64,000 nt of DNA from assembly GCF_004135205.1 (NCBI RefSeq), contig NZ_CP035490.1:2931501-2995500 (forward strand), read 5' to 3'. Of the stretch, positions 35,732 through 44,504 are shown one piece after another. Positions within the stretch are counted from its first letter, which is position 1. The number at the start of each line of letters is the position of its first letter. The notes beneath the pieces are model-generated. The model did no database searches, had not been told where the DNA came from, and saw only the letters and a program-made list of their open reading frames with translations. The position numbers and the translations under genes are program-made. Source of the DNA: Hahella sp. KA22. Its GTDB lineage: Bacteria > Pseudomonadota > Gammaproteobacteria > Pseudomonadales > Oleiphilaceae.

Positions 35732-37222
35732 GTGAAGGAATCACTAAATCCGGGGAGGAGGTCTGTACTTGCCTTACTCCTGGTCTGGTCACTTAATGCA
35801 CATGGCTCGCCATGGGCGGATTCTGACGATATCCGTCTTCGCCATAGCCTGCAGCTTCTAGTTGATTCAGGGTACGCCAACCTGAATGTGATGGCGTGGC
35901 CTATCTCCTGGTCCAGCATTGATAGAGAATTGATGCTGATCGACCGCGCAGAACTCCCTTCTGACCGTATTCGTACCGCTTTTGACTACGTCCAATTTGA
36001 ATTACGCCGCTATAAGACTCAGACCGCTCATTTTGATGCCGGATTTCGCGTCTCTAATCGTTCTCCTCTATTAAAGCAGTTCGGAGATGGCTATACCGAA
36101 AATCAGGAGGTTTGGGGGCGGGCTGACTTTCTGGGGAGTTGGTGGGCGCTCAATTTGCGTGTGTCCGCGGTGAATGGCGACTATGACGATTTGCCAACTG
36201 CCAGGGCGGATGGAAGCTATATTGCTGGCTTGATAGGAAATTGGGTCGTTGGCGCAGGAGCAATAGAGCGTTGGTGGGGCCCTGGTTGGCGCTCCAGTTT
36301 GATTCTATCCAGCAACGCCAGACCTGTCCCAGGGATTTTCATTCGTCGTAACTCTGACTCTGAATTCGAGACTCCCTGGCTTTCATGGTTGGGGCCGTGG
36401 AGTCTCGAAATGTTTGGAGGGCAGCTTGAAGGAGATCGCTATGTTCCCGACGCCAAGCTACTTGGCGCCCGCTTTTCCTTTCGTCCTCTGCAGAGACTTG
36501 AATTGGCTTTATACCGTACCGCGCAATGGGGAGGCGATGGACGACCACAGTCGTTTTCCAGCCTGATAGATCTGTTCTTAGGGCGGGATAATGTCGGGGA
36601 TGGCGGCATCACAAGAGATAATGAGCCAGGCAATCAGTTAGGAGGCGTTGATTTACGCTTTTCATTCAACCTTGGCTCTCTTCCTTCTGCATTTTACGCT
36701 CAAATGGTGGGTGAAGATGAAGCGGGAGGGGTTCCTTCCAAGCGCAACTGGCTTGGCGGGCTGGAGTCATCATTTGGCGTCTCGGACTGGGATGTTGGCG
36801 TTTTTCTCGAAGCAGCGGACACCACAGCCGGTGGTGCGCTCGGCGACCCCTTCTTTAACGTCACATACAATCATCAAATTTACCAAACCGGATACAGATA
36901 CCGGGGAAGAGCCATCGGCGCGGCATTCGATAATGATTCTGAAATATACAGTCTGGGCATGCGTTTTATCTCACCTGATTCAGCGATGATCAAAGGGGCG
37001 GTATCCCGACTAAGGGCGAATGTCGATGGCATAAGGACAGCCAACCCTCCTAGCGGTGAACTCTATACAGCTTCGGTCTGGGCAGTGGAGATGGCTTACC
37101 AAAATGAGTGGAGAGCATTACGGTATGAGTTAGGTTGTAACTATTACTCGGCAGAATTAATTAATGACTACGCATCCAGCGGAGATTTCCAATTCTGGCT
37201 AGAAGGGACGTATAGATTCTAA
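35732..37222 (+). CDS. wzi: Wzi-family capsule assembly outer-membrane protein
   Basis: 496 aa, GTG start with TAAGG just upstream. Signal peptide ~1-26. The barrel shows many strands with the Wzi-type WWGPGWRSSLILSSNARPVPGI segment and LSWLGPWSLEMFGGQLEGDR; it ends in EGTYRF (terminal Phe). Wzi is a lectin-like barrel that holds capsule at the cell surface. It is the first gene of the locus, and its stop overlaps the next start (TAATG). Confidence 0.9.
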   Translation: MKESLNPGRRSVLALLLVWSLNAHGSPWADSDDIRLRHSLQLLVDSGYANLNVMAWPISWSSIDRELMLIDRAELPSDRIRTAFDYVQFELRRYKTQTAHFDAGFRVSNRSPLLKQFGDGYTENQEVWGRADFLGSWWALNLRVSAVNGDYDDLPTARADGSYIAGLIGNWVVGAGAIERWWGPGWRSSLILSSNARPVPGIFIRRNSDSEFETPWLSWLGPWSLEMFGGQLEGDRYVPDAKLLGARFSFRPLQRLELALYRTAQWGGDGRPQSFSSLIDLFLGRDNVGDGGITRDNEPGNQLGGVDLRFSFNLGSLPSAFYAQMVGEDEAGGVPSKRNWLGGLESSFGVSDWDVGVFLEAADTTAGGALGDPFFNVTYNHQIYQTGYRYRGRAIGAAFDNDSEIYSLGMRFISPDSAMIKGAVSRLRANVDGIRTANPPSGELYTASVWAVEMAYQNEWRALRYELGCNYYSAELINDYASSGDFQFWLEGTYRF

Positions 37223-40155
37223 TGGTGAATGAATATATGCGCAGTATCGTGAAAATAATAACCCTGTTCTTTCTGTTTGTGTTTAGCGCACTCTCGTCGG
37301 CGCAGACATTGTCTCCTGAGCAGATCAATCGGTTCCTGGCGCTTCCTGAGGCGCAGCAAAAGGCATTGGCGGAGCAGTATGGCATTGATATTGACTCTTT
37401 AAAAAGCTCCCAGTCTCTTCCCAGGCAGACGCTTGAGCCAGCGCCAGATTCGCCAGTAAGGCCGCTGTCCGCAGACAAGCAAACGGAAACGCTATTTCCT
37501 CAGAGTGAAGCCAACAGCATACCCAGGCGGAAACCGATTGAAGATGAAGCTTGGGCTGGATGGGAGGAGGCGAAATATCAGGACAACCAGAGCGGACGAG
37601 GCGATAGCCGTAATTTCGAAGATATTGCCTTGCGCCCGGTGAGAGAGTTAGAGCCATTTGGCTATGAGCTGTTTGCTGGCGAACCCACTACCTTCGCTCC
37701 AGTAACCGAAATTCCGATTCCTGCAGAATATATTATTGGCCCTGGGGATACGGTGCGAGTGCAGATGTTCGGCAAGGAAAATCAGCTATTGGAGTTGATA
37801 GTCACCAGAGATGGGCAGATACAGTTCCCTCAAATTGGCCCGATGCCAGTTGCAGGCTTGTCTTTTAATGAGCTTAAAGGGCAGCTCACTCAGCTGATCA
37901 AGCAAAAATTTATTGGTGTTGAAAGCGCGATATCGTTGGGCGAACTACGCAGCATTAGGGTTTTTATTCTGGGAGAGGCAAGAACTCCTGGAGCCTATAC
38001 GGTTAGCTCTTTATCAACGATAACCAACGCGTTATTTGTAAGTGGCGGCGTTAAGAACGGCGGTTCACTGCGCAATATCCAGTTAAAGCGTCAAGGTAAA
38101 TTGATCGCCACCATGGATTTGTATGATCTGCTGTTGCGCGGAGATACAAGTTCTGATCAGCGTTTGCTTCCAGGAGACGTCATATTTATTCCGCCCAAAG
38201 GAAAAGCGGCAGGTATCGGTGGTTATGTGAATCGTCCGGCAATATATGAACTCAAAGACGAGAGGACCCTGGAAGGGCTTGTGCAACTTGCCGGAGGCTT
38301 GCGCTCGGAAGCTTACCCAAAATACACAAAAGTTGAGCGAGTGGCGGAGGGCTTTAAAAAGTCTGTGCTGGACGTCAATTTGCTTACGGCGCAGGGGAAG
38401 CGCTTTGAAGTTAAAAATGGCGACTTGGTTACGGTCGGAGCTGTGGATGAATTGGTTGAAGGTTATATAAAAGTTTCCGGTGAAGTGAGTCGGCCGGGCG
38501 TATACGACTGGAAGCCAGGATTGAAAATCAGTGATGTGGTTCACTCTATTAAGTTTGGTTTACTTCCTGATTCTGATCTGGATTACGCTTTGATTGTCAG
38601 GGAAGTTAATGCGCATAAGGATCTGGAGGTGATACATGTCAAGCTTGGCGCAGCCTTGTCGAGACCAGGAGGGAAACAAGATGTTGCGCTAAGGGATAAA
38701 GATCGGCTGTTGGTGTTCAATAAATATCGTAGCCGGAGCGAAATGCTGGAAGGGCTTCTGGCGAAACTTCAGGTGCAGGCTACACCCGTCAGTAAGCAAA
38801 GAACGTTTGAAGTGCTGGGTACAGCTCGTTTACAGGGAGAGTTCCCTTTACCTGAAAACTACACGATTAGAGACGCGCTTGATGCGGCGGGCGGTATAGA
38901 TCCTTCAATCACGGACCTTAATTACGCTTTGTTGGTGAGAGAGGTCAATCAGCGTGGCGATATTCAGGCTATGGCGCTTAATCTGGTCGATATTTTTTCC
39001 GATAAGTCCGGGTCCGCATCTGCAATGGTGCAACCACTGGACAAAATTATTCTTTTCAACAGGGACGCTATTCGTGAGCCGCTGTTAAATGACGTAATAC
39101 GTAAGCTTAGGAAACAGGCTAGCACCGGCCACCCTCCGCAAGTAGTGACGATTGGCGGTTCTGTCAGATTTCCTGGCGAGTATCCTGTTACAGATAAATT
39201 GACGCTCGATCAACTGATAACCGCAGCCGGTGGATTGTTGGATTCGGCGTACACATTGCGGGCGGAAGTATCGCGGCTGGTAATGTCTTCCAATCAAAGC
39301 GACCTGGAGATATTCAATCTTCCGATTCGAGGCTTCGAAGTTAACCCGAATAATCGGCTTCAAGCGCTTGACAAGGTATTTATAAAAACTATACCTGAGT
39401 ATGCGGAGCGCTACACAGTTACCCTTGATGGGGAGGTTCAGTTTCCAGGCGAGTATGTGGTAAAGAAAGGTGAAACCCTGTCTCAGGTAGTGCATCGGGC
39501 GGGCGGTTTTACCTCGAATGCCTTTGCGAAAGGCGCTTTATTTACCCGGGAGAGGCTTGCTGAGCTGGAGGCGGAGAGACTGAAAGACGCCGAGGCGCGC
39601 TTGCAAAGGGATCTGGCGACTCTGCAACTGGAGATGGTGAAGGAAAATAAAGAAAAGGAAAAAGTCGCTCCATCTGATATCAGTAAACTGCAAGATTTAC
39701 TCAGCCGGGTTAAAAGCTCGAAGCCTTTAGGGCGTTTGGTGGTGGACGTGGATGCGTTGATGAAAGGCGATATGCGGCAGGACGTCATTTTGCAGCAAGG
39801 CGATAAGCTGATGGTTCCACCTGTCACGCAATCTGTGACGGTTATAGGAGAGGTTCAGTTTTCGACCAGCCATATCTATCATCAAAACCTTACTGTTGAT
39901 GACTATATTAAGCGCAGCGGCGGAGAAACCTCCCAGGCTGATTCGGATCGGACGTATGTGGTCAAGGCGAATGGTTCCGTTTGGTTGCCGTCCTCTTCTG
40001 CATGGTTTGCGAATAATAAAAGCAAGTTAAGCGCTGGCGATACGATTGTTGTCCCACTTCAGACAGATCGACTTAATAAACTGCAGTTATGGACAAATGT
40101 GAGCCAAATATTCTATCAAATTGCGTTGGGTGCAGCGGCGGTTGGAAGTTTGTAG
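37222..40155 (+). CDS. very large SLBB/Wza-type polysaccharide export protein
   Basis: 977 aa, versus ~380 aa for E. coli Wza. Signal peptide ~1-27. The polysaccharide-export domain starts at about 167 (YIIGPGDTVRVQMFG), followed by several SLBB repeats, recognisable as GEARTPGAYTV, GEVSRPGVYDW, LQGEFPLP, GGSVRFPGEYPV, GEVQFPGEYVV and GEVQFSTSHIY. A charged coiled-coil (LAELEAERLKDAEARLQRDLATLQLEMVKENK) is inserted near residues 780-815. No lipobox Cys is seen. It is the outer-membrane channel candidate for this polymer, and is co-transcribed with wzi. Confidence 0.9.
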   Translation: MVNEYMRSIVKIITLFFLFVFSALSSAQTLSPEQINRFLALPEAQQKALAEQYGIDIDSLKSSQSLPRQTLEPAPDSPVRPLSADKQTETLFPQSEANSIPRRKPIEDEAWAGWEEAKYQDNQSGRGDSRNFEDIALRPVRELEPFGYELFAGEPTTFAPVTEIPIPAEYIIGPGDTVRVQMFGKENQLLELIVTRDGQIQFPQIGPMPVAGLSFNELKGQLTQLIKQKFIGVESAISLGELRSIRVFILGEARTPGAYTVSSLSTITNALFVSGGVKNGGSLRNIQLKRQGKLIATMDLYDLLLRGDTSSDQRLLPGDVIFIPPKGKAAGIGGYVNRPAIYELKDERTLEGLVQLAGGLRSEAYPKYTKVERVAEGFKKSVLDVNLLTAQGKRFEVKNGDLVTVGAVDELVEGYIKVSGEVSRPGVYDWKPGLKISDVVHSIKFGLLPDSDLDYALIVREVNAHKDLEVIHVKLGAALSRPGGKQDVALRDKDRLLVFNKYRSRSEMLEGLLAKLQVQATPVSKQRTFEVLGTARLQGEFPLPENYTIRDALDAAGGIDPSITDLNYALLVREVNQRGDIQAMALNLVDIFSDKSGSASAMVQPLDKIILFNRDAIREPLLNDVIRKLRKQASTGHPPQVVTIGGSVRFPGEYPVTDKLTLDQLITAAGGLLDSAYTLRAEVSRLVMSSNQSDLEIFNLPIRGFEVNPNNRLQALDKVFIKTIPEYAERYTVTLDGEVQFPGEYVVKKGETLSQVVHRAGGFTSNAFAKGALFTRERLAELEAERLKDAEARLQRDLATLQLEMVKENKEKEKVAPSDISKLQDLLSRVKSSKPLGRLVVDVDALMKGDMRQDVILQQGDKLMVPPVTQSVTVIGEVQFSTSHIYHQNLTVDDYIKRSGGETSQADSDRTYVVKANGSVWLPSSSAWFANNKSKLSAGDTIVVPLQTDRLNKLQLWTNVSQIFYQIALGAAAVGSL

Positions 40156-40206
40156 AGAATTTCTTAATGGCTAGCTAATGTATTGGCGCATCAAGGTGGA
40201 GAATAA

Positions 40207-40710
40207 ATGAAGGCATGGTACCTGCTTCGCTGCAAATCCCGACAGGACGAGAGGGCTGAGATTAACCTCATTAATCAAAATTATGATGTCTTCAGGCCGA
40301 TTGCTTGTGTCTCAAAGAGTCGCGGAGGGTTTTCAAAAGAGGCTTATGAGCCACTATTTCCTGGTTATATATTTATATATTTAGATCCTTCTAACGATAA
40401 TTGGGCGAGAATAAGAAGCACTCGCGGTGTTAATGATTTCGTAAGGTTTGCAACACTACCCCCTAAAGTTGATACATCTGTTGTAAAGGAAATTCAAGAA
40501 AGGTTGACCTTAATTCAAGAAAGGTGGTGTGTTGATCTTCGAAGGCATTTGACGCCAGGAGATCGAATAAAAGTCAATATCGAGGGGCTTCAGTCTATTG
40601 AGGCCGTATTTAGTTCATATTCACCTGAGGAGCGCGTTAATATATTAATTAATGTGCTTGGAAGGCTTTCAAACTTGGAAGTTGAGCTAAAATATATAGA
40701 GCTAGTCTAA
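40207..40710 (+). CDS. rfaH: RfaH-type transcription antiterminator (NusG paralogue)
   Basis: 167 aa (E. coli RfaH 162). N-terminal NGN domain: WYLLRCKSRQDERA, EPLFPGYIFI, and TRGVNDFVRF. Residues known to contact ops DNA or RNA polymerase in E. coli RfaH sit at the same numbers: K10, Q13, R16, T72 and R73; H20 and R23 are both Asn here. The C-terminal part (TPGDRIKVNIEGLQSIEAVFSSYSPEERV) is the KOW-type domain. GGTGGAG precedes the ATG. A canonical ops site lies 77 nt after its stop, so its target is probably this same locus. Confidence 0.93.
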   Translation: MKAWYLLRCKSRQDERAEINLINQNYDVFRPIACVSKSRGGFSKEAYEPLFPGYIFIYLDPSNDNWARIRSTRGVNDFVRFATLPPKVDTSVVKEIQERLTLIQERWCVDLRRHLTPGDRIKVNIEGLQSIEAVFSSYSPEERVNILINVLGRLSNLEVELKYIELV

Positions 40711-40715
40711 AATAA

Positions 40716-40750
40716 GCTGTTTGCTGTTTGCTGTTTGCTGTTTGCTGTCT
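40716..40750 (+). repeat. heptanucleotide tandem repeat (GCTGTTT x4 + GCTGTCT)
   Basis: Four perfect copies of GCTGTTT and one copy with a single change, head to tail, starting 5 nt after the rfaH-like stop and ending 37 nt before ops. It is the only obvious tandem repeat in the window. Seven-base units in a leader are typical of slipped-strand length variation. Confidence 0.9.
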
Positions 40751-40787
40751 ATGTCGTAATTATAATATTGGCTTCTGGTGCGCCAAG

Positions 40788-40799
40788 GGCGGTAGCGTG
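40788..40799 (+). promoter_or_regulatory. ops element (RfaH recruitment site)
   Basis: GGCGGTAGCGTG is an exact match to the enterobacterial ops core. It lies on the coding strand between the rfaH-like gene and the first sugar-biosynthesis gene, 32 nt before the start at 40832. ops pauses RNA polymerase so that RfaH can load and suppress termination over long operons; that use here is inferred. Confidence 0.88.
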
Positions 40800-40831
40800 C
40801 CTGACGCCATTAATAAATGGAGACTATCGGG

Positions 40832-41761
40832 ATGGCCAAGTTTGCGATTATCGGCGTGGGAGGATATGTCGCGCCGAAGCACTTAAAAGCAATATATGAA
40901 ACTGAGAATAGTTTGGAGGCGGCGTTTGACGTTAACGACTCAGTAGGTGTCCTGGATAGCTACTTCCCCAATGTCAATTTTTTTATAGAGTTCGAGCGCT
41001 TTGATAGGCATATAGACAAATTGAAACGTCGCAACGGTATGTCTATAGACTATGTAAGCATATGCTCACCCAATTATCTTCATGACGCTCACATACGATT
41101 CTCTCTAAGATCGGGGGCTCACGCTATATGTGAAAAACCTCTTGTGCTCAGTCCCTGGAATCTGGATGCGCTTGCAGAGTTCGAAACAGAATATGAGCGA
41201 AAGATTAATACTATCCTTCAATTGCGCCTTCATCCTGCAATCATTGAGTTAAAGAAAAGTCTGGACGAGGGCAGGATGTACGATATTGATCTGACATACA
41301 TAACCCCCCGAGGCCCTTGGTATTTAATGTCATGGAAAGGTAACCAGGAAAAGTCAGGCGGGGTGGTTACCAATATAGGCATTCATTTTTTTGATGTGCT
41401 TATTTGTTTGTTTGGAGATGTCGTAAATAGCCAGGTTCATTTGCATGAGGCGACAAAGGCTTCTGGCGTCATGCAGCTTAAGAACGCAGTAGTAAGATGG
41501 TATTTGTCTGTCGATGCAAATGACTTGCCCCCATCAACGAAGCCCTATATGAAACCATTCAGATCGATGACTGTGGATGGTCAGGAAGTGGAGTTTTCCT
41601 CCGGGTTCACAGACCTGCATACTCAGAGTTACAGAGATATATTGAGCGGTTCTGGATTTGGTATTGAAGACGCCAGACGAGCGATTGAGGCCGTTTATAA
41701 CATACGCTCCAATAAGCCTGTTAACCCCACAAATGAATATCATCCATATCTGAAGAAATAG
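40832..41761 (+). CDS. wbpB: UDP-GlcNAcA 3-dehydrogenase-type oxidoreductase (WbpB/WlbA)
   Basis: 309 aa Gfo/Idh/MocA protein. Rossmann motif [16 protein letters not shown], then [31 protein letters not shown] with the catalytic-region EKP. In the WbpB pathway it oxidises C3 of UDP-GlcNAc-uronic acid before amination by WbpE and acetylation by WbpD; both partners follow directly. GGAG 8-9 nt upstream favours the ATG at 40832 over 40817. Confidence 0.88.
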   Translation: MAKFAIIGVGGYVAPKHLKAIYETENSLEAAFDVNDSVGVLDSYFPNVNFFIEFERFDRHIDKLKRRNGMSIDYVSICSPNYLHDAHIRFSLRSGAHAICEKPLVLSPWNLDALAEFETEYERKINTILQLRLHPAIIELKKSLDEGRMYDIDLTYITPRGPWYLMSWKGNQEKSGGVVTNIGIHFFDVLICLFGDVVNSQVHLHEATKASGVMQLKNAVVRWYLSVDANDLPPSTKPYMKPFRSMTVDGQEVEFSSGFTDLHTQSYRDILSGSGFGIEDARRAIEAVYNIRSNKPVNPTNEYHPYLKK

Positions 41762-41777
41762 CACATCAGGTTTGCAA

Positions 41778-42362
41778 ATGAATAATGTAAAGATACATGG
41801 TACGGCGATTGTTGATGAAGGTTGCTGTATTGGAGATGGATCGACAGTTTGGCATTGGACTCATATCTGTGGAGGCGCATCTATAGGTAAGGAGTCCAGT
41901 TTTGGCCAGAACGTTTATGTGGGAAATGACGTTACGATTGGCGACAACGTTAAGGTCCAGAACAACGTGTCCATCTATGACGGTGTTGTGCTGGAAGACG
42001 GTGTTTTTTGCGGTCCAAGTATGGTTTTCACTAATGTCTACAATCCCCGGGCTGCGGTGCCAAGGAAAAGCGAGTACAGAAAGACTATTGTCAGGAAGGG
42101 AGCGACCCTGGGTGCGAATTGCACAATTGTCTGCGGCGTGACAATTGGCTGCTATGCCTTTATCGGCGCGGGCGCTGTCGTGAAAGAAGACGTACGGGAC
42201 TATGCATTGATGGTCGGCGTTCCAGCCAGACAAGTAGGGTGGATGAGTCAGTTTGGTGAAAGACTCGATCTGCCATTGCAGGGGGAAGCTGAATGCGTGT
42301 GCCCCCATTCTGGGATTAATTACGTGCTAAAAAATGATTTTGTAACGGCGGATCAGCACTGA
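41778..42362 (+). CDS. wbpD: UDP-GlcNAc3N-uronate N-acetyltransferase (WbpD/WlbB)
   Basis: About 194 aa, a left-handed beta-helix acyltransferase with many hexapeptide turns ([49 protein letters not shown]). The segment [19 protein letters not shown] is typical of WbpD. It would acetylate the 3-amino group made by the next gene. The ATG at 41778 is preferred to an upstream TTG at 41772. Confidence 0.9.
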   Translation: MNNVKIHGTAIVDEGCCIGDGSTVWHWTHICGGASIGKESSFGQNVYVGNDVTIGDNVKVQNNVSIYDGVVLEDGVFCGPSMVFTNVYNPRAAVPRKSEYRKTIVRKGATLGANCTIVCGVTIGCYAFIGAGAVVKEDVRDYALMVGVPARQVGWMSQFGERLDLPLQGEAECVCPHSGINYVLKNDFVTADQH

Positions 42363-42363
42363 C

Positions 42364-43464
42364 ATGGATATTAAGTTTATCAATTTAGATCGCCAGTATG
42401 AGCTCATAAAACAGAGCGTCGATGAAAATATCAAAGCAGTTCACTCGCACGGGCATTATATATTGGGCCCCGAAGTCGCCGAGCTGGAGGTCAAGCTGGC
42501 TGACCGTGCAGGCGTGACGCATTGTATTGCTACTTCTAATGGTACGGATGGACTTTTAGTAGCTTTAATGGCGCTTGGCATTGGCCCTGGAGATGAGGTC
42601 ATTGTGCCTGGCTTTACTTTCATTGCGCCGGTTGAAGCAGTGTGTCTGCTTGGCGCGAAGCCTGTGTTTATCGATGTGGAAGTCGGCGGCTGCAATATAG
42701 ATGTATCGAAACTGGAGAAAGGCTTCTCGCGCAATACTAAGGCGATAATCGCCGTCAGTCTCTATGGCGCTTGTGCTGAGTTTGATGAAATCAACGCCTT
42801 GGCGAAGAAGTATGGCGTTCCCGTTATTGAAGACGCCGCGCAAAGCTTTGGCGCAACATATAAAAATTCCAAGTCCTGCGGCCTTACTGATATCGCTGTA
42901 ACCAGTTTCTTTCCGTCCAAGCCTCTCGGTTGTTACGGTGACGGCGGCGCTATATTTACGAACAATGATGAACTGGCTCATATCATTCGCCAAATAACCG
43001 TGCATGGACAAGAAACTCGCTATTGTCACACTCGTTTAGGGGTGAACGCGAGACTGGATACTATTCAGGCGGCTATATTACTGGCCAAGCTGGATGTATT
43101 TGATCAGGAAATCGAAAAGCGGCATGAACTCGCGATGAGATACAACGAGTTGCTGGATACATGTGGTGCAATTGAACTCCCTCAAGTTCCTCCACACTGT
43201 AAGTCTGTATATGCACAATTCACCGTTAAATTGGCGGATAGAGACCGCGTCGCTGATCGAATGAAAGCAAGTGGCGCGCCTACCGCTGTTCATTATCCAT
43301 TGCCTGCATATAAGCAGCCTGCCTATCGGCAAGAAGGACTATCGTTCCCTGTAAGCGAGATGCTTGCTGAGCGTGTCATGAGTATTCCCATTTGTCCCTA
43401 CATGACTTCGCAGGAACAGCTATTTGTATGTGAAACGCTGGTGGACGCGATTAAGGGTAGTTGA
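42364..43464 (+). CDS. wbpE: UDP-3-keto-GlcNAcA aminotransferase (WbpE/WlbC)
   Basis: 366 aa DegT/DnrJ/EryC1 PLP enzyme. The PLP lysine is in TSFFPSKPLGCYGDGGA (about K186); VIEDAAQSFGATY and VNARLDTIQAAILLAKL are family motifs. It transfers an amino group to C3, using the ketone made by the WbpB-like protein. The three genes wbpB-D-E are contiguous (1 nt gap after wbpD). WbpA (6-dehydrogenase) and WbpI (2-epimerase) are not in the window. Confidence 0.92.
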   Translation: MDIKFINLDRQYELIKQSVDENIKAVHSHGHYILGPEVAELEVKLADRAGVTHCIATSNGTDGLLVALMALGIGPGDEVIVPGFTFIAPVEAVCLLGAKPVFIDVEVGGCNIDVSKLEKGFSRNTKAIIAVSLYGACAEFDEINALAKKYGVPVIEDAAQSFGATYKNSKSCGLTDIAVTSFFPSKPLGCYGDGGAIFTNNDELAHIIRQITVHGQETRYCHTRLGVNARLDTIQAAILLAKLDVFDQEIEKRHELAMRYNELLDTCGAIELPQVPPHCKSVYAQFTVKLADRDRVADRMKASGAPTAVHYPLPAYKQPAYRQEGLSFPVSEMLAERVMSIPICPYMTSQEQLFVCETLVDAIKGS

Positions 43465-43495
43465 TCACTTTTCCCTTTAATATTGAGGTTGCGAA

Positions 43496-44488
43496 GTGAA
43501 AGAAGATAAGAATGATTTACAGCAAAAGAACTTTTTATATCTTGTCCCTTCTGGCTCGGATTCGGAGAGCGCGAAGGTTGATTTTGTAAAACTGTTTAAG
43601 CAAATCTGGGCTGGTAAGTGGATAATTTTAACAGTCTCCTTCGTCTTTACTTTGCTTTCAGGTTATTACGCATTTTCCCAGCCTAATTATTATAAGTCCG
43701 TTGCCTTTCTCTCTCCGGCCGGCGTCGCCAGTGGCGCAGACTCCTCTTTGGCGGGAGGACTTGGAGGCCTCGCCAGCCTGGCGGGAATTCGTCTGGGAGG
43801 CGGAGGTAAAAACAAAGCTGAGCTGGCGCTGGCGATTCTCAAGTCCAAACGATTCATCGTTTCTTTTGCAAAGAAAGAAGCGATTGTTGTGCCTTTGATA
43901 GCTGGCGAGAGGTGGGATCCTCTGTCCGAGACGCTTATTCTCAACGAAAAAGTATACGACGCTAGCTCAAACCATTGGTTGCCCGCGGCTATGCAGCCTG
44001 GTCGAGACGCGCCCTCCGACAACCTGATCTATCAGAAGCTGTTCTCCAGACTGACCGTGGCGGAAGATAAAAGGTCCGGTTACGTGACAATATCGCTGCA
44101 ATATTATTCGCCAGTTCTCGCCAAAGAGTGGTTGGAGAAACTGGTTAGCGCATTGAATGCGGAAATGAAGAACAAAGATATTGATGACGCCCAGAAAAAT
44201 ATTGAGTTCCTGGAGGCGCAGGCTCAGCGAACGGATGTCATTGAGGTAAAGAGAGTTATATTTGATTTGATCGAATCGGAGATAAGGACAGCGATGCTTG
44301 CTAACGCCAGAGAGGACTATATATACGAATATATAGATCCGCCAACTGTTCCGGAAATGAAAAGCGGCCCGGATAGAAAACTTATGGTAATTCTCGGGTT
44401 CATGGCAGGGATTATATTTGGAACGATCATTGTATTGATTTCAGGACTATTTAAGAGAAAAGCGGTAAATCTCCAATCTAACTCATAA
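43496..44488 (+). CDS. wzz: Wzz-family chain-length regulator
   Basis: 330 aa, GTG start with TTGAGG upstream. Two TM segments (about 38-60, GKWIILTVSFVFTLLSGYYAF; and about 295-318, MVILGFMAGIIFGTIIVLISGLF) flank a periplasmic domain, with no C-terminal tyrosine-kinase domain. Low-complexity Gly-rich stretch (GGLGGLASLAGIRLGGGG) near 80-100. It sets modal chain length of Wzy-type polymers. Confidence 0.9.
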   Translation: MKEDKNDLQQKNFLYLVPSGSDSESAKVDFVKLFKQIWAGKWIILTVSFVFTLLSGYYAFSQPNYYKSVAFLSPAGVASGADSSLAGGLGGLASLAGIRLGGGGKNKAELALAILKSKRFIVSFAKKEAIVVPLIAGERWDPLSETLILNEKVYDASSNHWLPAAMQPGRDAPSDNLIYQKLFSRLTVAEDKRSGYVTISLQYYSPVLAKEWLEKLVSALNAEMKNKDIDDAQKNIEFLEAQAQRTDVIEVKRVIFDLIESEIRTAMLANAREDYIYEYIDPPTVPEMKSGPDRKLMVILGFMAGIIFGTIIVLISGLFKRKAVNLQSNS

Positions 44489-44504
44489 AACATAGGGGAT
44501 GGTT

